A stretch of 64,000 bases of DNA from Erwinia aphidicola (GTDB lineage Bacteria > Pseudomonadota > Gammaproteobacteria > Enterobacterales > Enterobacteriaceae), in the NCBI RefSeq assembly GCF_014773485.1, contig NZ_JACXBP010000014.1:22079-86078 (forward strand), in the 5' to 3' direction. Positions 7,838 to 19,200 of the stretch are shown here, piece after piece (positions within the stretch are counted from its first letter, which is position 1; each line of letters opens with the position of its first letter). Made by a program: the position numbers and the translations under genes. Under the pieces are notes generated by a model. It was not told where the DNA came from and searched no databases. It worked only from the letters and a program-made list of their open reading frames with translations.

Positions 7838-9332
7838 GATTCAGCCCGTTTCCCGTTTACGGCAGATAGTCTTTACCTTCGCGATAGCGCTGCTGGCGAC
7901 CCTACCGGTCTGGACCAGCAAACTCTATTACCGTGACGATCTGTACCGGATATTCAATGGCAGCACCTCGGCGTGGCTGTCAAATGGCCGGCCAATGACC
8001 TGGCTGCTGCAGTCGATGCTATCGTTCAGCAGCAACCTTAGCGATATCTCACCACTTAATTTGTTAATCGGTCTGCTGGCGCTGAGCATTGCCTCGGTGA
8101 TCTATATCGAGAAGCTGCGCATCCCACTCACCGGTTATTGGGCGCTGATACCCCCCCTGTTCATCATCCTTAACCCTTTTCTGGTGCAGTGCCTGCTTTA
8201 CGCCTATGACAGTCTGACCATCCTGCTTGCCTTCGCCATTGCGATGATGGCCAGCCTGAAGCTGAGGCCGGGCGGGTTGCAGCAGCTCATCCTTGACGTG
8301 CTGCTTTTGCTGATGGTTCTGACGCTCTATCAGTCCGGCTTAAACCTGTTTATTGGCTGCGTGGCGTTACTGGCTGTATGCCGCATTATTCAACATTTAC
8401 CCGTCTGGCAATGGCTTGGCGTCAAGATATTCGCGCTGCTGATTGCTGTGCTGATCTATAAATACGGCATCAGCGGCCCCCTGATTGATAAAGCGGATTT
8501 ATACAGCATGCAGCATAATCAGCTGCTGATTCCCGGGCCGGGCGCGCTGCATATTCTGACTGAAAGCATCAGACGTTATTACTCCCTGTTTTTCAGCGCT
8601 TACCCTGGGTGGCGAGCCGGGTTTGTTTGGGGGCCTGTTCTGTTTGCTGCCGTCGGCCTTGGCATTACTGGAATCCGGTTAAAGCAGCAGCAAAGACTCA
8701 ATGTCTCCACTCTGCTGCTGCTGTCAACAACACTACCAGTGGCCATTGCATCCGTTGCCGGACTCTCGCTTATGCTGGCCAGCCCGGTTTTTGTTCCGCG
8801 CATGCTGGCAGCCTGGGGAGTGACTCTGCTGTTCTGCTTTTATATCAGCGTTCAGGCATGGCCTGCGTTGAGGCGGTGGTTAGCTGGGCTGAGCGGAGTT
8901 CTGCTGCTGTACCATCTGGTGGTGATGCTGGCCTGCTTTAACACGGTGGTCAACAGCCAGCGCTACGAGTTTAGCGTGATGGCTCAAATTAAAAGTGACT
9001 TCTACCGACTGCCCGCACGCAGCATTGATAGCATGGCATTTATCGGTCAATTAGATGATGCGCCTGAGGTGCGAACTAATATCAAAAATCTCCCCCTGAT
9101 TAACAACATACGCATGAAAATGCTGGGCGAGTCAGAACCCTGGATTTGGCAGGCGCTAATCGCCCATGCCGACTTACCGTTAAAATCAATCAGAGCGACT
9201 GAGCTGATTCGGGCGGCAAAGCCGCATAACTATCTTTCTCAGGGGCCCGAGTATGACGCCTATGTTGTCAACAGTACCTTGGTGATTGATTTCCGTAAGT
9301 CAGGTGGGGTGGTGGAGGCTGATGCTCAGTAG
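7824..9332 (+). CDS. GtrII-type glucosyltransferase (O-antigen modification)
   Basis: A 502-residue membrane protein with about ten hydrophobic segments. It resembles the Glucos_trans_II family, the serotype-specific third gene of gtr operons, which moves glucose from bactoprenol to the O-antigen in the periplasm. Supporting stretches are LYYRDDLYRIFNG (acidic first periplasmic loop), SNGRPMTWLLQS, LNPFLVQCLLYAYDSLT and YQSGLNLFIG. The start overlaps gtrB by 14 bp. This gene determines linkage and sugar acceptor, so the exact modification cannot be read from sequence. Confidence 0.8.
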   Translation: MTASEIQPVSRLRQIVFTFAIALLATLPVWTSKLYYRDDLYRIFNGSTSAWLSNGRPMTWLLQSMLSFSSNLSDISPLNLLIGLLALSIASVIYIEKLRIPLTGYWALIPPLFIILNPFLVQCLLYAYDSLTILLAFAIAMMASLKLRPGGLQQLILDVLLLLMVLTLYQSGLNLFIGCVALLAVCRIIQHLPVWQWLGVKIFALLIAVLIYKYGISGPLIDKADLYSMQHNQLLIPGPGALHILTESIRRYYSLFFSAYPGWRAGFVWGPVLFAAVGLGITGIRLKQQQRLNVSTLLLLSTTLPVAIASVAGLSLMLASPVFVPRMLAAWGVTLLFCFYISVQAWPALRRWLAGLSGVLLLYHLVVMLACFNTVVNSQRYEFSVMAQIKSDFYRLPARSIDSMAFIGQLDDAPEVRTNIKNLPLINNIRMKMLGESEPWIWQALIAHADLPLKSIRATELIRAAKPHNYLSQGPEYDAYVVNSTLVIDFRKSGGVVEADAQ

Positions 9333-10161
9333 GCTGGATAGCATGTCAGTGCAAAGAAAAGGATGAATATGCCAGATAAATTATACGAGATAATCTATTA
9401 ACGATATCTTTCCAGGTAAGCCGGAGTAGTAGATAAGAGGGACATTAGTTACAACACACACGATTCTGTTCCAGTTTTCTGTGTAAACCTCAGCTTCATA
9501 GAAACGGTAAGCTTCCAGCTCCCCACTGCAAAGCCCCGCCGCCCCGGGCCGTAGGCCCGGAACAGAGTGGCTTTGATGCCGGGTGTTGTAACTATCTATT
9601 TTATGGCTTTGGGAGGCATGGCTTCAGGTTATGGATACACGCCCGTAAGCGGCCCTACCGGCCCGCTAACGCGGAGATACGCCCGGTCTTCGACCGGACC
9701 ACTCCGACGGCGCAGGACAAGATTCTACGTCGCAGTTAGCGGGGCTGGCTTAGCAGGGCGAGGTGGGATTAGTAAAACCTATCGATATCGGGCGGCTGCG
9801 CCGCGTCACGGCGACCCTGACCGACTGTGTTCTGTGGGACTATGGCTGTCGCCTTTATGCGCTCGCGCATTGAAAACAGAAACCTATCTACAGCTAAAAG
9901 CGTTTTTTCACGAACTATGGAGGAGCCGGGGCTCTAAGAAATAGAGAATGAGTCACCACAATTTAGTCACTGAATCACCACCAATACTGATAATGATAAT
10001 GATAATGATTATTTAAGGGCCCATTAGTCGTGGCCTGGAATTGCCTGTTGCCTGTTGCCTGTTTCTAACTATGCGTGATAATTGCCGTCATCCTGCGCAT
10101 TGTGCCCTATCATAAAGGCTTTGTTCGACCCTTTACGCAGCGCGAACTGCGCATAATTAAA
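9333..10161. other. Non-coding, hairpin-rich region after gtr operon
   Basis: No gene is supported. A 12-bp inverted repeat (9446-9457 and 9583-9594) encloses 125 bp. GC-rich short hairpins follow: GGGCC-GTA-GGCCC near 9547, CCGGTC-TTC-GACCGG near 9685, and GGCGGC-TGC-GCCGC near 9792. An open frame at 9567-9944 has an arginine/proline-rich composition and no recognisable domain, so I do not call it. A heptamer TTGCCTG is repeated three times at 10041-10061. Confidence 0.5.
9988..10012. promoter_or_regulatory. Orphan Fur-box-like GATAAT array
   Basis: Three consecutive GATAAT hexamers followed by GATTAT. This is the hexamer-array form of a Fur operator, at least as good as the site before fhuE. 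No gene starts nearby in either direction: upstream is the hairpin-rich region, and downstream is the 3' end of the convergent ATP-grasp gene. Confidence 0.5.
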
Positions 10162-10197
10162 ACTCCCGCTAGGCAATAGGTTTTAACTGCGGGAGTC
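10154..10197 (-). terminator. Rho-independent terminator of the ATP-grasp/MFS unit
   Basis: A perfect 8-bp stem (ACTCCCGC at 10162-10169 and GCGGGAGT at 10189-10196) lies immediately after the ATP-grasp stop codon. Read on the minus strand it is followed by TTTTAATTAT. Confidence 0.75.
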
Positions 10198-10207
10198 AAA
10201 AGTTAAA

Positions 10208-11485
10208 CTAAGAGGTTATGCAGCTATAAAACTTACTGTTGTGTTCAATTTCATGAATAGCCTGCGTTGCTGATTCAATCTCATCATAAGATTCAGCAAC
10301 AAGATACAAAGTTGCAAAGCTATTCATGCCATTCTCAGTCATGGCTATTCTGTCACCTTGCTGGCAACCTTTTCTGATACCATGTAGCTGAGGGATAACA
10401 GAGAACAGATCCCAGTGAATTTCATGAGTGATGACACCTGGATTAGGGGCGTGAATAGTGACAGTTCTGGCAAATTTGGCGTTAGTGGGTTTTCTCAACG
10501 TATCAAACCAGCCCTGATGAGCGCTTGATAACACCGTATCCAGTACCGTAGAGGAGCCATAAATTGCAAGCGGGAAGGTCGGATCCATCATCCCCTGTAA
10601 GCGGAATCCAAAATCGATAATAATGGGTTGGTTTTGGTGATTGACTATGACTTCAATATGGCAGGGGCCGTTTAGAACGCCCAGCTTCTCCAAAGACGCC
10701 AACACCTCCTGTTCAATAACCGAGAATACCGGTGATTCTGCAGGAATATAATCACCGGTATAATAAGCTGGTGATCCCATAATCTCTTTTTTGCGCACGT
10801 GCCAGATCTCGCGAACCACATGCTTACCCTGTGAGCTTATACTATTGACCATATACTCGCTACCAACGATTTTTGACATGGCAATAACCGAAGGAGATTC
10901 GCCCCTGCCAAAAGGGTCATTAAGTCTGAATGCTTTTTCAGCCGCTGAAGCTAAATCCGAGGAGTGGTTGCAGATAGTTACGCCTAAGGCCAGCACCCCT
11001 GCTCGTGGTTTAATCACCAATGGAAAATCTTTTTCCAAGGCTGAACAAGTTGATATTAAATTTTCAGCGTTAGTGAACTCTCTAAGGAAAAATCTGTTTC
11101 CGGGATAATCAAGTGCCTCATAAAGCATTTTTTTATCACGAAAAACGCTTTCCTCAAGACGATCGCTCGCAACAGGCACGGCTAAAGCCTGGCTTAATTT
11201 TACGGCAAGTTGGACCCCTGATTCACCACCCGCCAATACCGAAAAGACTTTATATTTACCAAGTTGTTCAACGAGACCTTCCATATTTCCTGAAAAACTC
11301 AGGTTTTCTTTATAGAGTTCTGGGTTGTAATAGAGAGAAGTCTGAGGATGTTTTTCTGTCTGATTTTCAATATGGATACATGAAAATCCAAGGGAAATAA
11401 AGGCAGGTGCTAAATAGCGGCCAGTTCCCATGCCATCAATAATTACCGCCACCCGATCATTGCTGTGCTTGATGATCTCACTCAT
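10208..11485 (-). CDS. ATP-grasp ligase in the biosynthetic cluster
   Basis: A 425-residue ATP-grasp protein. The N-terminal pre-grasp domain has the nucleotide-fold start RVAVIIDGMGTGRYLAPAF. The central grasp fold has DFPLVIKPRAGVLALGV (ATP lysine) and SEYMVNSISSQGKHVV. The metal/ATP site region reads CHIEVIV ... IIIDFGFRLQG, a variant of the usual ExNxR pattern. Such proteins make amide bonds through acyl-phosphates, often joining amino acids (BacD- and DdaF-type ligases). It overlaps the upstream MFS gene by four bases (ATGA), so the two are translationally coupled. It probably acts on the NRPS product or on a building block; substrate unknown. Confidence 0.75.
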   Translation of the reverse strand: MSEIIKHSNDRVAVIIDGMGTGRYLAPAFISLGFSCIHIENQTEKHPQTSLYYNPELYKENLSFSGNMEGLVEQLGKYKVFSVLAGGESGVQLAVKLSQALAVPVASDRLEESVFRDKKMLYEALDYPGNRFFLREFTNAENLISTCSALEKDFPLVIKPRAGVLALGVTICNHSSDLASAAEKAFRLNDPFGRGESPSVIAMSKIVGSEYMVNSISSQGKHVVREIWHVRKKEIMGSPAYYTGDYIPAESPVFSVIEQEVLASLEKLGVLNGPCHIEVIVNHQNQPIIIDFGFRLQGMMDPTFPLAIYGSSTVLDTVLSSAHQGWFDTLRKPTNAKFARTVTIHAPNPGVITHEIHWDLFSVIPQLHGIRKGCQQGDRIAMTENGMNSFATLYLVAESYDEIESATQAIHEIEHNSKFYSCITS

Positions 11486-12675
11486 GATTTATTCCTGAGA
11501 TATGAGAAGAAATGAAAAATGGTCATTATAAAAATAACCGCTGAAGTCACTAATAATGCTGTAAAAGGTGATGTCAGGCTGATGATAGAAGAGAGAAGCA
11601 GGATAACAATCGCCATCGCTCCCATGACCGATACCTGTGTAACAGTAGATATATTGGCAATTTCTTCTTTAGTGCAGAGTAACATTATGTCGTTATATAG
11701 TTTAGAGTAAGCTATCTCAAAAAAGAACATATACAACAAATAAAATAAAACAGAAATATATTTGTAAGTAAAAATTGGAACTAACAGAAGAGTTAAAGCT
11801 GACAAGAAAGAACTAACTAGAAATATAGTTTCCCTAGACGTTACTTTTTTTCGTAAGTATGAGTATGCTGTTAACCCTAACAGAATGGCAGGCCCTACAC
11901 CAACCTGTAAAAAAGATATATCGATTAAATCCGCACCTTCTATAAAGGCTGGTAAAGAAGCTCTGGCTATGTTGTGAAAACCTTGCAAAAACCCTGTGAC
12001 AATCAGCAGATAAATAAAAGGCTTTCTTATTAGTTGATTTTTTATCGCATATAAAAATAATGCTATAAAACCCTGTTTAACCTTCGTGCTACTTGTGGAT
12101 ACAATAATCGGCTGTATAAGTAGATAAGAAAGAGTGCTAATGCAATGCATGGCCATCGCAATGATAATAATGACATCCAAACCATTTTTATCTAGGAATA
12201 GCATCCCGATACCTGAGGAGGACAATCCAACATATTGAGCCGCGTTAACAAGATTGAAACTGGACTCTAACTGATTTTTGCTATGCGCATTTTTAATGTA
12301 AACGTTACGCGCTGACTTGGAAATGCTGTCGAGTAAACCTCTTAAGATAAGGGCTATTAACATACCTGAAGCCGGAAGATAAAAAAAACTAGATAATAAA
12401 ACAAATTGTAGTACTTCAACAATGACTAATGAACGTTTAATGTTTGATGCTGAAGCAAAGAAACTAATCAGTTGGATAAACAAAATAGGAGAAAACCACT
12501 GCATGACAAATACTAATCCAGCTAAGAAAATAGACCCGGATTGAGTATAAAAAAGATATGCCAGGCTAAGCAGGAGCAGTGTCGTACTAAAAGCAGAAGA
12601 GAATGTCCCTATAAAAAGATTAGGTAGAGAGGGTTTGGCGATAAGCTCATTTTCAGTTGAGTGCGATAAAGACAT
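11482..12675 (-). CDS. MFS transporter, probable metabolite exporter
   Basis: A 397-residue major-facilitator protein with about 11-12 hydrophobic helices. The loop after helix 2 reads SASNIKRSLVIVEV, and a later ARNVYIKNAHSKNQLESSFNLVNAAQYVG region is typical of antibiotic-efflux MFS proteins. The DNA is distinctly AT-rich compared with the flanking gtr operon, a sign of transfer. It is divergent from the large synthetase gene and coupled to the ATP-grasp gene, so export or self-protection for the cluster product is the simplest role. Confidence 0.75.
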   Translation of the reverse strand: MSLSHSTENELIAKPSLPNLFIGTFSSAFSTTLLLLSLAYLFYTQSGSIFLAGLVFVMQWFSPILFIQLISFFASASNIKRSLVIVEVLQFVLLSSFFYLPASGMLIALILRGLLDSISKSARNVYIKNAHSKNQLESSFNLVNAAQYVGLSSSGIGMLFLDKNGLDVIIIIAMAMHCISTLSYLLIQPIIVSTSSTKVKQGFIALFLYAIKNQLIRKPFIYLLIVTGFLQGFHNIARASLPAFIEGADLIDISFLQVGVGPAILLGLTAYSYLRKKVTSRETIFLVSSFLSALTLLLVPIFTYKYISVLFYLLYMFFFEIAYSKLYNDIMLLCTKEEIANISTVTQVSVMGAMAIVILLLSSIISLTSPFTALLVTSAVIFIMTIFHFFSYLRNKS

Positions 12676-13270
12676 ATTGTCCCTTTTTATTTTAATTAGT
12701 TTCGACTAAGACCTATCCATGCCTCAAAATATAATCAACCTCTATTTCACCTTTGTCTAGTTAAATCGGGTCAAAACACATAAGTAATTATTCATTTTCT
12801 TGTCTGTCAACAGAACTCTCTTTGCATATTTGTTATCAACAAAATCCGGGGTTCTGCTCTTTTATCTGTAAAATACGTAATCAATATACCACGGGATTAA
12901 GTGATGTCAACACCATATCTGTACAAAAATATTTTACATGTCATTGAAATATAAGAATTAACTTAAATTATAGTCTAAGCTTAAGATTTTTCCTTACTAA
13001 CAAAATTCTAATGATTTTGATGGTTTTATAAGAATTTCTACTAGCCTCTCATTAGGGTGGTAACATCCTATTGACATTTCATTCTAGGAACATATAAATT
13101 AATCGCATGTTTTCCGCGAGCTAAACTTTAAAGATTTTCAAGATTTTCAAGATTTTCAAGACCAGAATTATGTTCATTTTGGATTTTCTAGTTTCGTAAA
13201 TTTACCGCGCCTGAATTTTTTCTATTTCATGTACTCGGATCGTAGAGTCGTTTTAATTTCACAGGAGAAT
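12676..13270. promoter_or_regulatory. AT-rich divergent promoter region of the NRPS cluster
   Basis: About 600 bp without a gene separates the divergent MFS and NRPS genes. A good sigma-70 promoter faces the NRPS: TTGACA at 13071-13076, a 16-bp spacer and TATAAA at 13093-13098. A nine-base unit AAGATTTTC is repeated three times at 13131-13157, inside the predicted leader. The base composition is unusually AT-rich, a likely target for silencing by an H-NS protein such as the one at 55.5 kb (inference). Confidence 0.65.
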
Positions 13271-13275
13271 TATGA

Positions 13276-16200
13276 ATGCAGTATGCAAGTTTGAACGAAA
13301 TAGTCCACGAGCGTTGTAAATCAGATCCCAACAGACTTGCATATTCTTTCCTGGATGAAAACCTTAACGTTAACGAACAGTGGACCTATAAAGATCTTTT
13401 CAACAAAATTATTTTATGGTGTAGTGCCTTGGAAAGCGTCCAGAGTCAAAATATTCTGCTGGCCTTCCCTCCAGGTTTAGATTTTATTGCAGCATTTCTT
13501 GCGTGCTCTTTCTCCGCTAAAACCGCTGTTCCCGTCCATCTGCCTAGCCGGCGCAGCTCAAAACGTTTTCAACAAATTTTGCATGCCTGCAACAGTGACA
13601 TTGTTATGACCAATGTTGAATCAGGAAGTAAAATCAGAAAGGTTATTGAATCGCTGCTAATTGAAACAGAAATTAATATTATTACCCAAGATGATTTTAA
13701 CCCGCTTTCCACGCCGCAACTGAGATATCCGACTGGTAAAGATATCGCTTTTATTCAGTTTACTTCAGGTTCTACGTCCGAGCCAAAAGGGGTAAAAGTC
13801 AGCCACGAAAATATTATAAATAACCAGGAGATGATCTACGATTGCTTTGGGCATAGCCGCGAGTCGAGAATACTGGGATGGCTACCTGCTACTCATGATA
13901 TGGGTTTGATTGGCATTATTTTGCAGCCATTATATGCGGCTGCACCCTGCTGGTTAATGTCACCTTCTCACTTCTCACGAAGTCCTGCCGATTGGCTTAA
14001 CGCAATATCGCGCTTTGGTATTACGACTTCAGGGGGGCCTAATTTTTCCTATGACTTATGCCTTTCTGCGATCTGTGATAAGGATTTGAACCTTTCCAGT
14101 TGGCAGGTTGCTTTTAATGGCGCTGAACCCGTTAATGCACGAACTCTCAATACATTCATCCGCACTTTTTCCAAGAACGGGTTCAAGCCTGAAGCATTTT
14201 TGCCATGTTACGGACTTGCTGAAGCCACGCTATTTGTTTCAGGAAAACAGCACGGCACGGGAGTGACTATAATTGAAGTAGATGGCGATAAGCTTGCTTC
14301 CGATGGGTATGCTGAATTGCATTCAGGTGATAAAAAATTGGTCTCATCAGGCTTTCCTGATGCTCGTCTCCAGTTAAAAATCGTCGATCCTGTTAGTTGC
14401 AAAATAGTTTCTGAGCAGCAACAAGGAGAGATCTGGTTATGCGGATCAAGCATAACCTCGGGTTATTTCAATAGTGAAGTTCAGCCATTTTCTGCTATCG
14501 CGGGGGAAACCGCTTGCAACTGGCTTCGCACCGGAGATTTAGGCTTTCTGCATCAAGGTGAGCTCTTTATCACCGCACGCCTTAAAGATCTTATCATAAT
14601 TAACGGCCGTAATATCTATCCGCAGGATATTGAGCTTAAGATTCCCGAACTGGACGCCCGCATTAAACTGGGGGCCGCAGGAGTCTTTGAATACCAAAAT
14701 GAAGGCAGTGTTGCCATAGGGATCCTGGTAGAGGTTAACCCAAAATCACAGCCGCACTGGGAAGAGATTGCCAGAAACGTTTGTACTGGCGTCACCAGTT
14801 ATTTTGGGGTCCGCGTTGGCAAAGTCGCGATGACTAAGTATGGCTCTTTACCCAGAACTACTAGCGGTAAAATTCAGCGCGGTAAGTGCCGCCAGTTAGC
14901 CTCTCAGGATGGAGAGAATTTAACCGGCGTTTATGTTCCATTGCAAAACAGTGCTGAAGTCCCGCTTCATCGTATGAATGTACAGCCCGGCCTGATATCC
15001 GAATTTTTAAACATTATCAATCGCTATTCAGGCGAAAATATTAGCGTAGCCCAATTAAGGTTTTCCTTTACGCAGCTGGGTCTTGATTCGATCTCCATAT
15101 TCCGTTTTATTGCCGCCATCGAAACGCATTTTGGTGTCCGCCTGAACATGGACGAAGAAATGGCTGATGCCACACTACATGACATGCTGGATCATATAAG
15201 TCATCAAGCCGCTGTTTCATCTGCACTGCCCGAGGCTGAAAAAGAGCAACAGGATATAAACGGCGGTTTATCTCGTTTGCAGATGCGATATGCGCTGTTA
15301 GACCAGTTACAGGATGAAAAGTATCCATTAACCGTCTCGGCCATTTTAGCACTGAAGGGCGAGCTTGATATGCGTCTGCTGGAGCGATGCGTATTGCAGG
15401 TTTTGAAACGCCATGATGCTTTCTGGCTCCGTTTTGACAGCGAAATAATGAACAATAAGGTGCATTATGTTGCGCCTGAGCAGGTTGAAATAGCCTATCT
15501 GCTCGCGGTTTCTCAGCCAAATGAAGCCGAAAAATTTCAAGACGACTTTTTTGCTCGGCCTTTCAACAATACAGAGCGCCTGTACCGATTCGCGTTGTTA
15601 ACGCGGCAGGAAAACAGCCATGATCTTCTTATTTGCTGCCATCATATTATTTTTGATGGATGGTCGCTGGACATCTTCACCAATGAGGTAATGGCTTATT
15701 ATAAGGCAGCCCTAGAGTTCACTACACCTTCACTATCACCAGCCATATCCTATCGCACTTTGGATTCTTGGCTTCAAAGCAGGCGCCCGGAACAACGTTC
15801 ATCTTCCCGGCAGAACGACTACCCGGTAACACAATTACCACGTGAGCCAGCAACGACTGAGGGCGGAAGTGGATCCTTGACCCTGACGTTGACAGCAGAC
15901 CAGAGAGAGGATATCGCTCACCTTGCTAAAGAATTTGCTTTATCGCCGGCAGTCATCTGGATGAGTTTGTATGGCCTGACGCTTGCCCGGCTCAGCGCCA
16001 CAACGCTGCATTTCATTGGCACACCATGCGCGCTACGTGAATCACCGGGTGCCCTGCATAGTATCGGCCTTTATCTCAGTATTATTCCGGTCAAAATTGC
16101 TATTGAGGATGAAATGGATTTTGCCGCTTATTGCCGACAGGTATCCGCTTCACTGGAGGAATCGAAGAAGGCCGCCACCTCTCTTGATCATATCGATGGT

Positions 16201-19200
16201 GCTAACGCGCAAGGGCTAGGTTTCAATCCTCAATGCTTTATTAATTACTTACCCAACTTCCGCAGTAAAGGAGAAGTGGAAAATCTGGAGTACCATTTAC
16301 AACCTTGCCTGGCTCAGACGGCAAACTTCGATTTAACCCTGTATGTGCTTGATGGACTAGAAAAATGCGAACTACTCTTCACTTGGCGAAATTCCACCTT
16401 TAATCAGGAGCGCGCTGCCATATTCACCCGACAGTTACTGGATATTATCGCTCAGGCGCGTTCAACCGCTAATCAGCCACTGGAAAGCCTGCAGCTGGCT
16501 TCTGAACATAAGCTATCTGCCCCTGAACCTAATCCTTGGGAAGGAAGCGTTGACCAACAGGCTTATCGTTGGGCTAAAACTCACGGCGAAAGAATTGCTG
16601 TGGAGTATGGCGAGGAAAGAATAAGTTATCGCCAGTTAATCGGCTTCGCAGATAATCTTGCCTTAGCTTTCCAGCAGAGAGGCGTCAATCATCAGGATAT
16701 CGTCGCGATTATTGCCGAGCGGACGCCAGATCTGGTGTTGGCGATTCTGGCGACATTACGCCTCGGCGCCGTCTATGCGGTGCTGGATGCCGCCTGGCCA
16801 GAGGTGCGCTGTTCAGCGGCCTTGTCTGTCCTCTCACCTAAGTTAGTGATTGATCTTCGTCGTCAACCTTTACAGGCCACGTCATTTAATACCGCTGCAA
16901 CTATGGATCTGAGCTGCTTCAACGACGCACGCTGTTACGTGCCAGATTCGGTGCTTTTATCCGCTCCGGAGCATGGCAGTTGTGCGCCAGCCTGTATTAC
17001 GTTTACCTCCGGTACCACCGGAGTACCTAAGGCTATTCTAGGGTCACATGGCGGGCTCAGCGCTTTCCTCCCGTGGCAGGTAAAGAGGTTCGCCTTGGAT
17101 CATAACGCCCGTATATCGATGCTTTCTGGCTTAGCTCACGATCCGCTGCAACGGGATATTTTCACCGCCTGGTGGCTCGGGGCGACGCTGGTCATACCCA
17201 ACGAGGACATCATAGGCCAAGGGTATCTGTTCCGGGAGTGGTTTAACCAGCAGGCAATATCATTTAGCAATCTGACACCTTCAATGGCTCGCTTACTGTC
17301 ACTCGGTAATACGGATAGTGAACCTTTGACAACACTGAAACAGCTTTTTCTAGTGGGCGAAAGGATCAGCAAGCAAGAATTAGCCACTCTGCACCATCTG
17401 GCGCCGCAGACTGAGGTAGTTTTACTTTATGGCGCGACCGAGAGCCAGCGGGCGCTCTCACATTATATTACTGAGCGCACGTCAGATAATGCGCTAATTA
17501 CATTGGGCACTGTTCCACCGGGAATGAGGCTGCTGGTACTGAATGAGCAAAACAGACTGGCAGATGTTGGGCAGATTGGCCAGATCGTCATTGCATCACC
17601 TCACCTGGCTAAAGGGTATCTTGCGGGTGATAAACTTGTACCTTTTGCCTGTCTTGCTGAATGGGGAACCTGTTATTACAGCGGTGACCTGGGCTATTAC
17701 ACCAGCAGCGGTGAGATAATTTGTACCGGACGTGCAGATCGACAGATCAATATTCGTGGATATCGTGTCGAACCGGGCGAAATTGAGAGCGCGATAAATT
17801 GCTATCCTGGCGTAACTTTTTCCCGCTTGCTGGTTAATGAGGAGCAGAATCAGATCACCCTGTTCGTACTCTCAGATGCGCGCAAAGAGGAATTGATGGC
17901 GCATCTGGGCAACTATTTACCCTCTTGGATGATGCCGAACGCTATTCAGCAGATTAACGAGGTACCACTGACTACTAACGGTAAGCTTGATGAAACAGCG
18001 CTTCTGGCGCTGTACGTCACCGAAAACACCCCGGACGCCGATCGGCATTATGGTGAAAAACAACAGCAGGCGATCGACTTAATTTTGAGTACGCTTGCAG
18101 CGCATGGGGCCGACCCCAGCCGCTCCTTTACACACGCTGGCGGCTCATCGCTGACGGCGCTTCAGCTGCAAAGCAAAGTATACAGGGAGTGGCAGGCTGT
18201 TATTTCGTTGGCCAGCATTCTGAATGCCCCATCAATTGCATTGCTTGCCAGTGAAATTATGCAAGCCATAGGTGAAAGCCAGGGGACGAGCTCACCCGCC
18301 ATCAGCGCATACCCGCAAGCCGCAAGTGAGCCATTCCCGTTAAATGATATCCAGTCAGCTTATGTGGCTGGTCGACAAAAAGCGCTAAGCTCCACCGATA
18401 TCGCTTCACAATCTTATTATGAATATCGCGTGCATAGCCTGGACAGCCTAGCTTTCGAGCAGGCGTGGAACAAAGTGGTTGCTCATCATGCGGGTTTGCG
18501 TGCCCGCCTTACAGCAGAGTGGCAGCAATTCTCTCCTGAAGAAGTACCTTATTATGCAATCCGGCGCGAAGACCTATCACAATATTCACTGGCAGAACGT
18601 ACCGCTCATCTGCAGCGTAAAAGGGAAAAGCTCTCGAACCAGCAATTTGATCTGCACAGCTGGCCATTGTTCCTGATTGAAGAAACCGTGCTGGGCAACG
18701 AAACTTCGCTATTACATTTCCGAATAGATTATATCGTTGCCGATGCCTGGAGCTGGAACATCATTCTAGGTGATCTGGATGCGTTTTATCGCGGTGAACA
18801 TAGTTCTCTCTCCAAATCCGCTATCAGCTTCCGCGATTATGTGCTGGCAGAAAAAGAGTGGCAGCAATCAACGGCACGAAAAGCGGCGCTGAAAACACTG
18901 GCAGCAGAAATTGGTCGCTATCCTAAAGCACCGCAGCTTCCCTATATTAAAACGACTGAGAAAATTAGCGAGCCGCACTTTAAGCGGTTAACTTACCAGC
19001 TGCCTGAAAATAAATGGAAAAGGATTCAGGATATCGCGCGAGCGCAATCGATTACACCAACGGTATTGCTGGTTACACTTATCGGGCGGGTTATAGCGCA
19101 GTGGTGTGATCAAAAAGAGTTTACCCTGAATATCACAACCTTCGACCGCAAAACCTGGCACCCCGATGTGAATCAGATCGTGGGCGACTTCACCTCTGTC

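Noticed and set aside
9567..9944. 125-codon plus-strand frame after the gtr operon
   Set aside because: Arg/Pro/Gly-rich low-complexity translation, no ribosome site, no recognisable domain, and it spans several hairpins.
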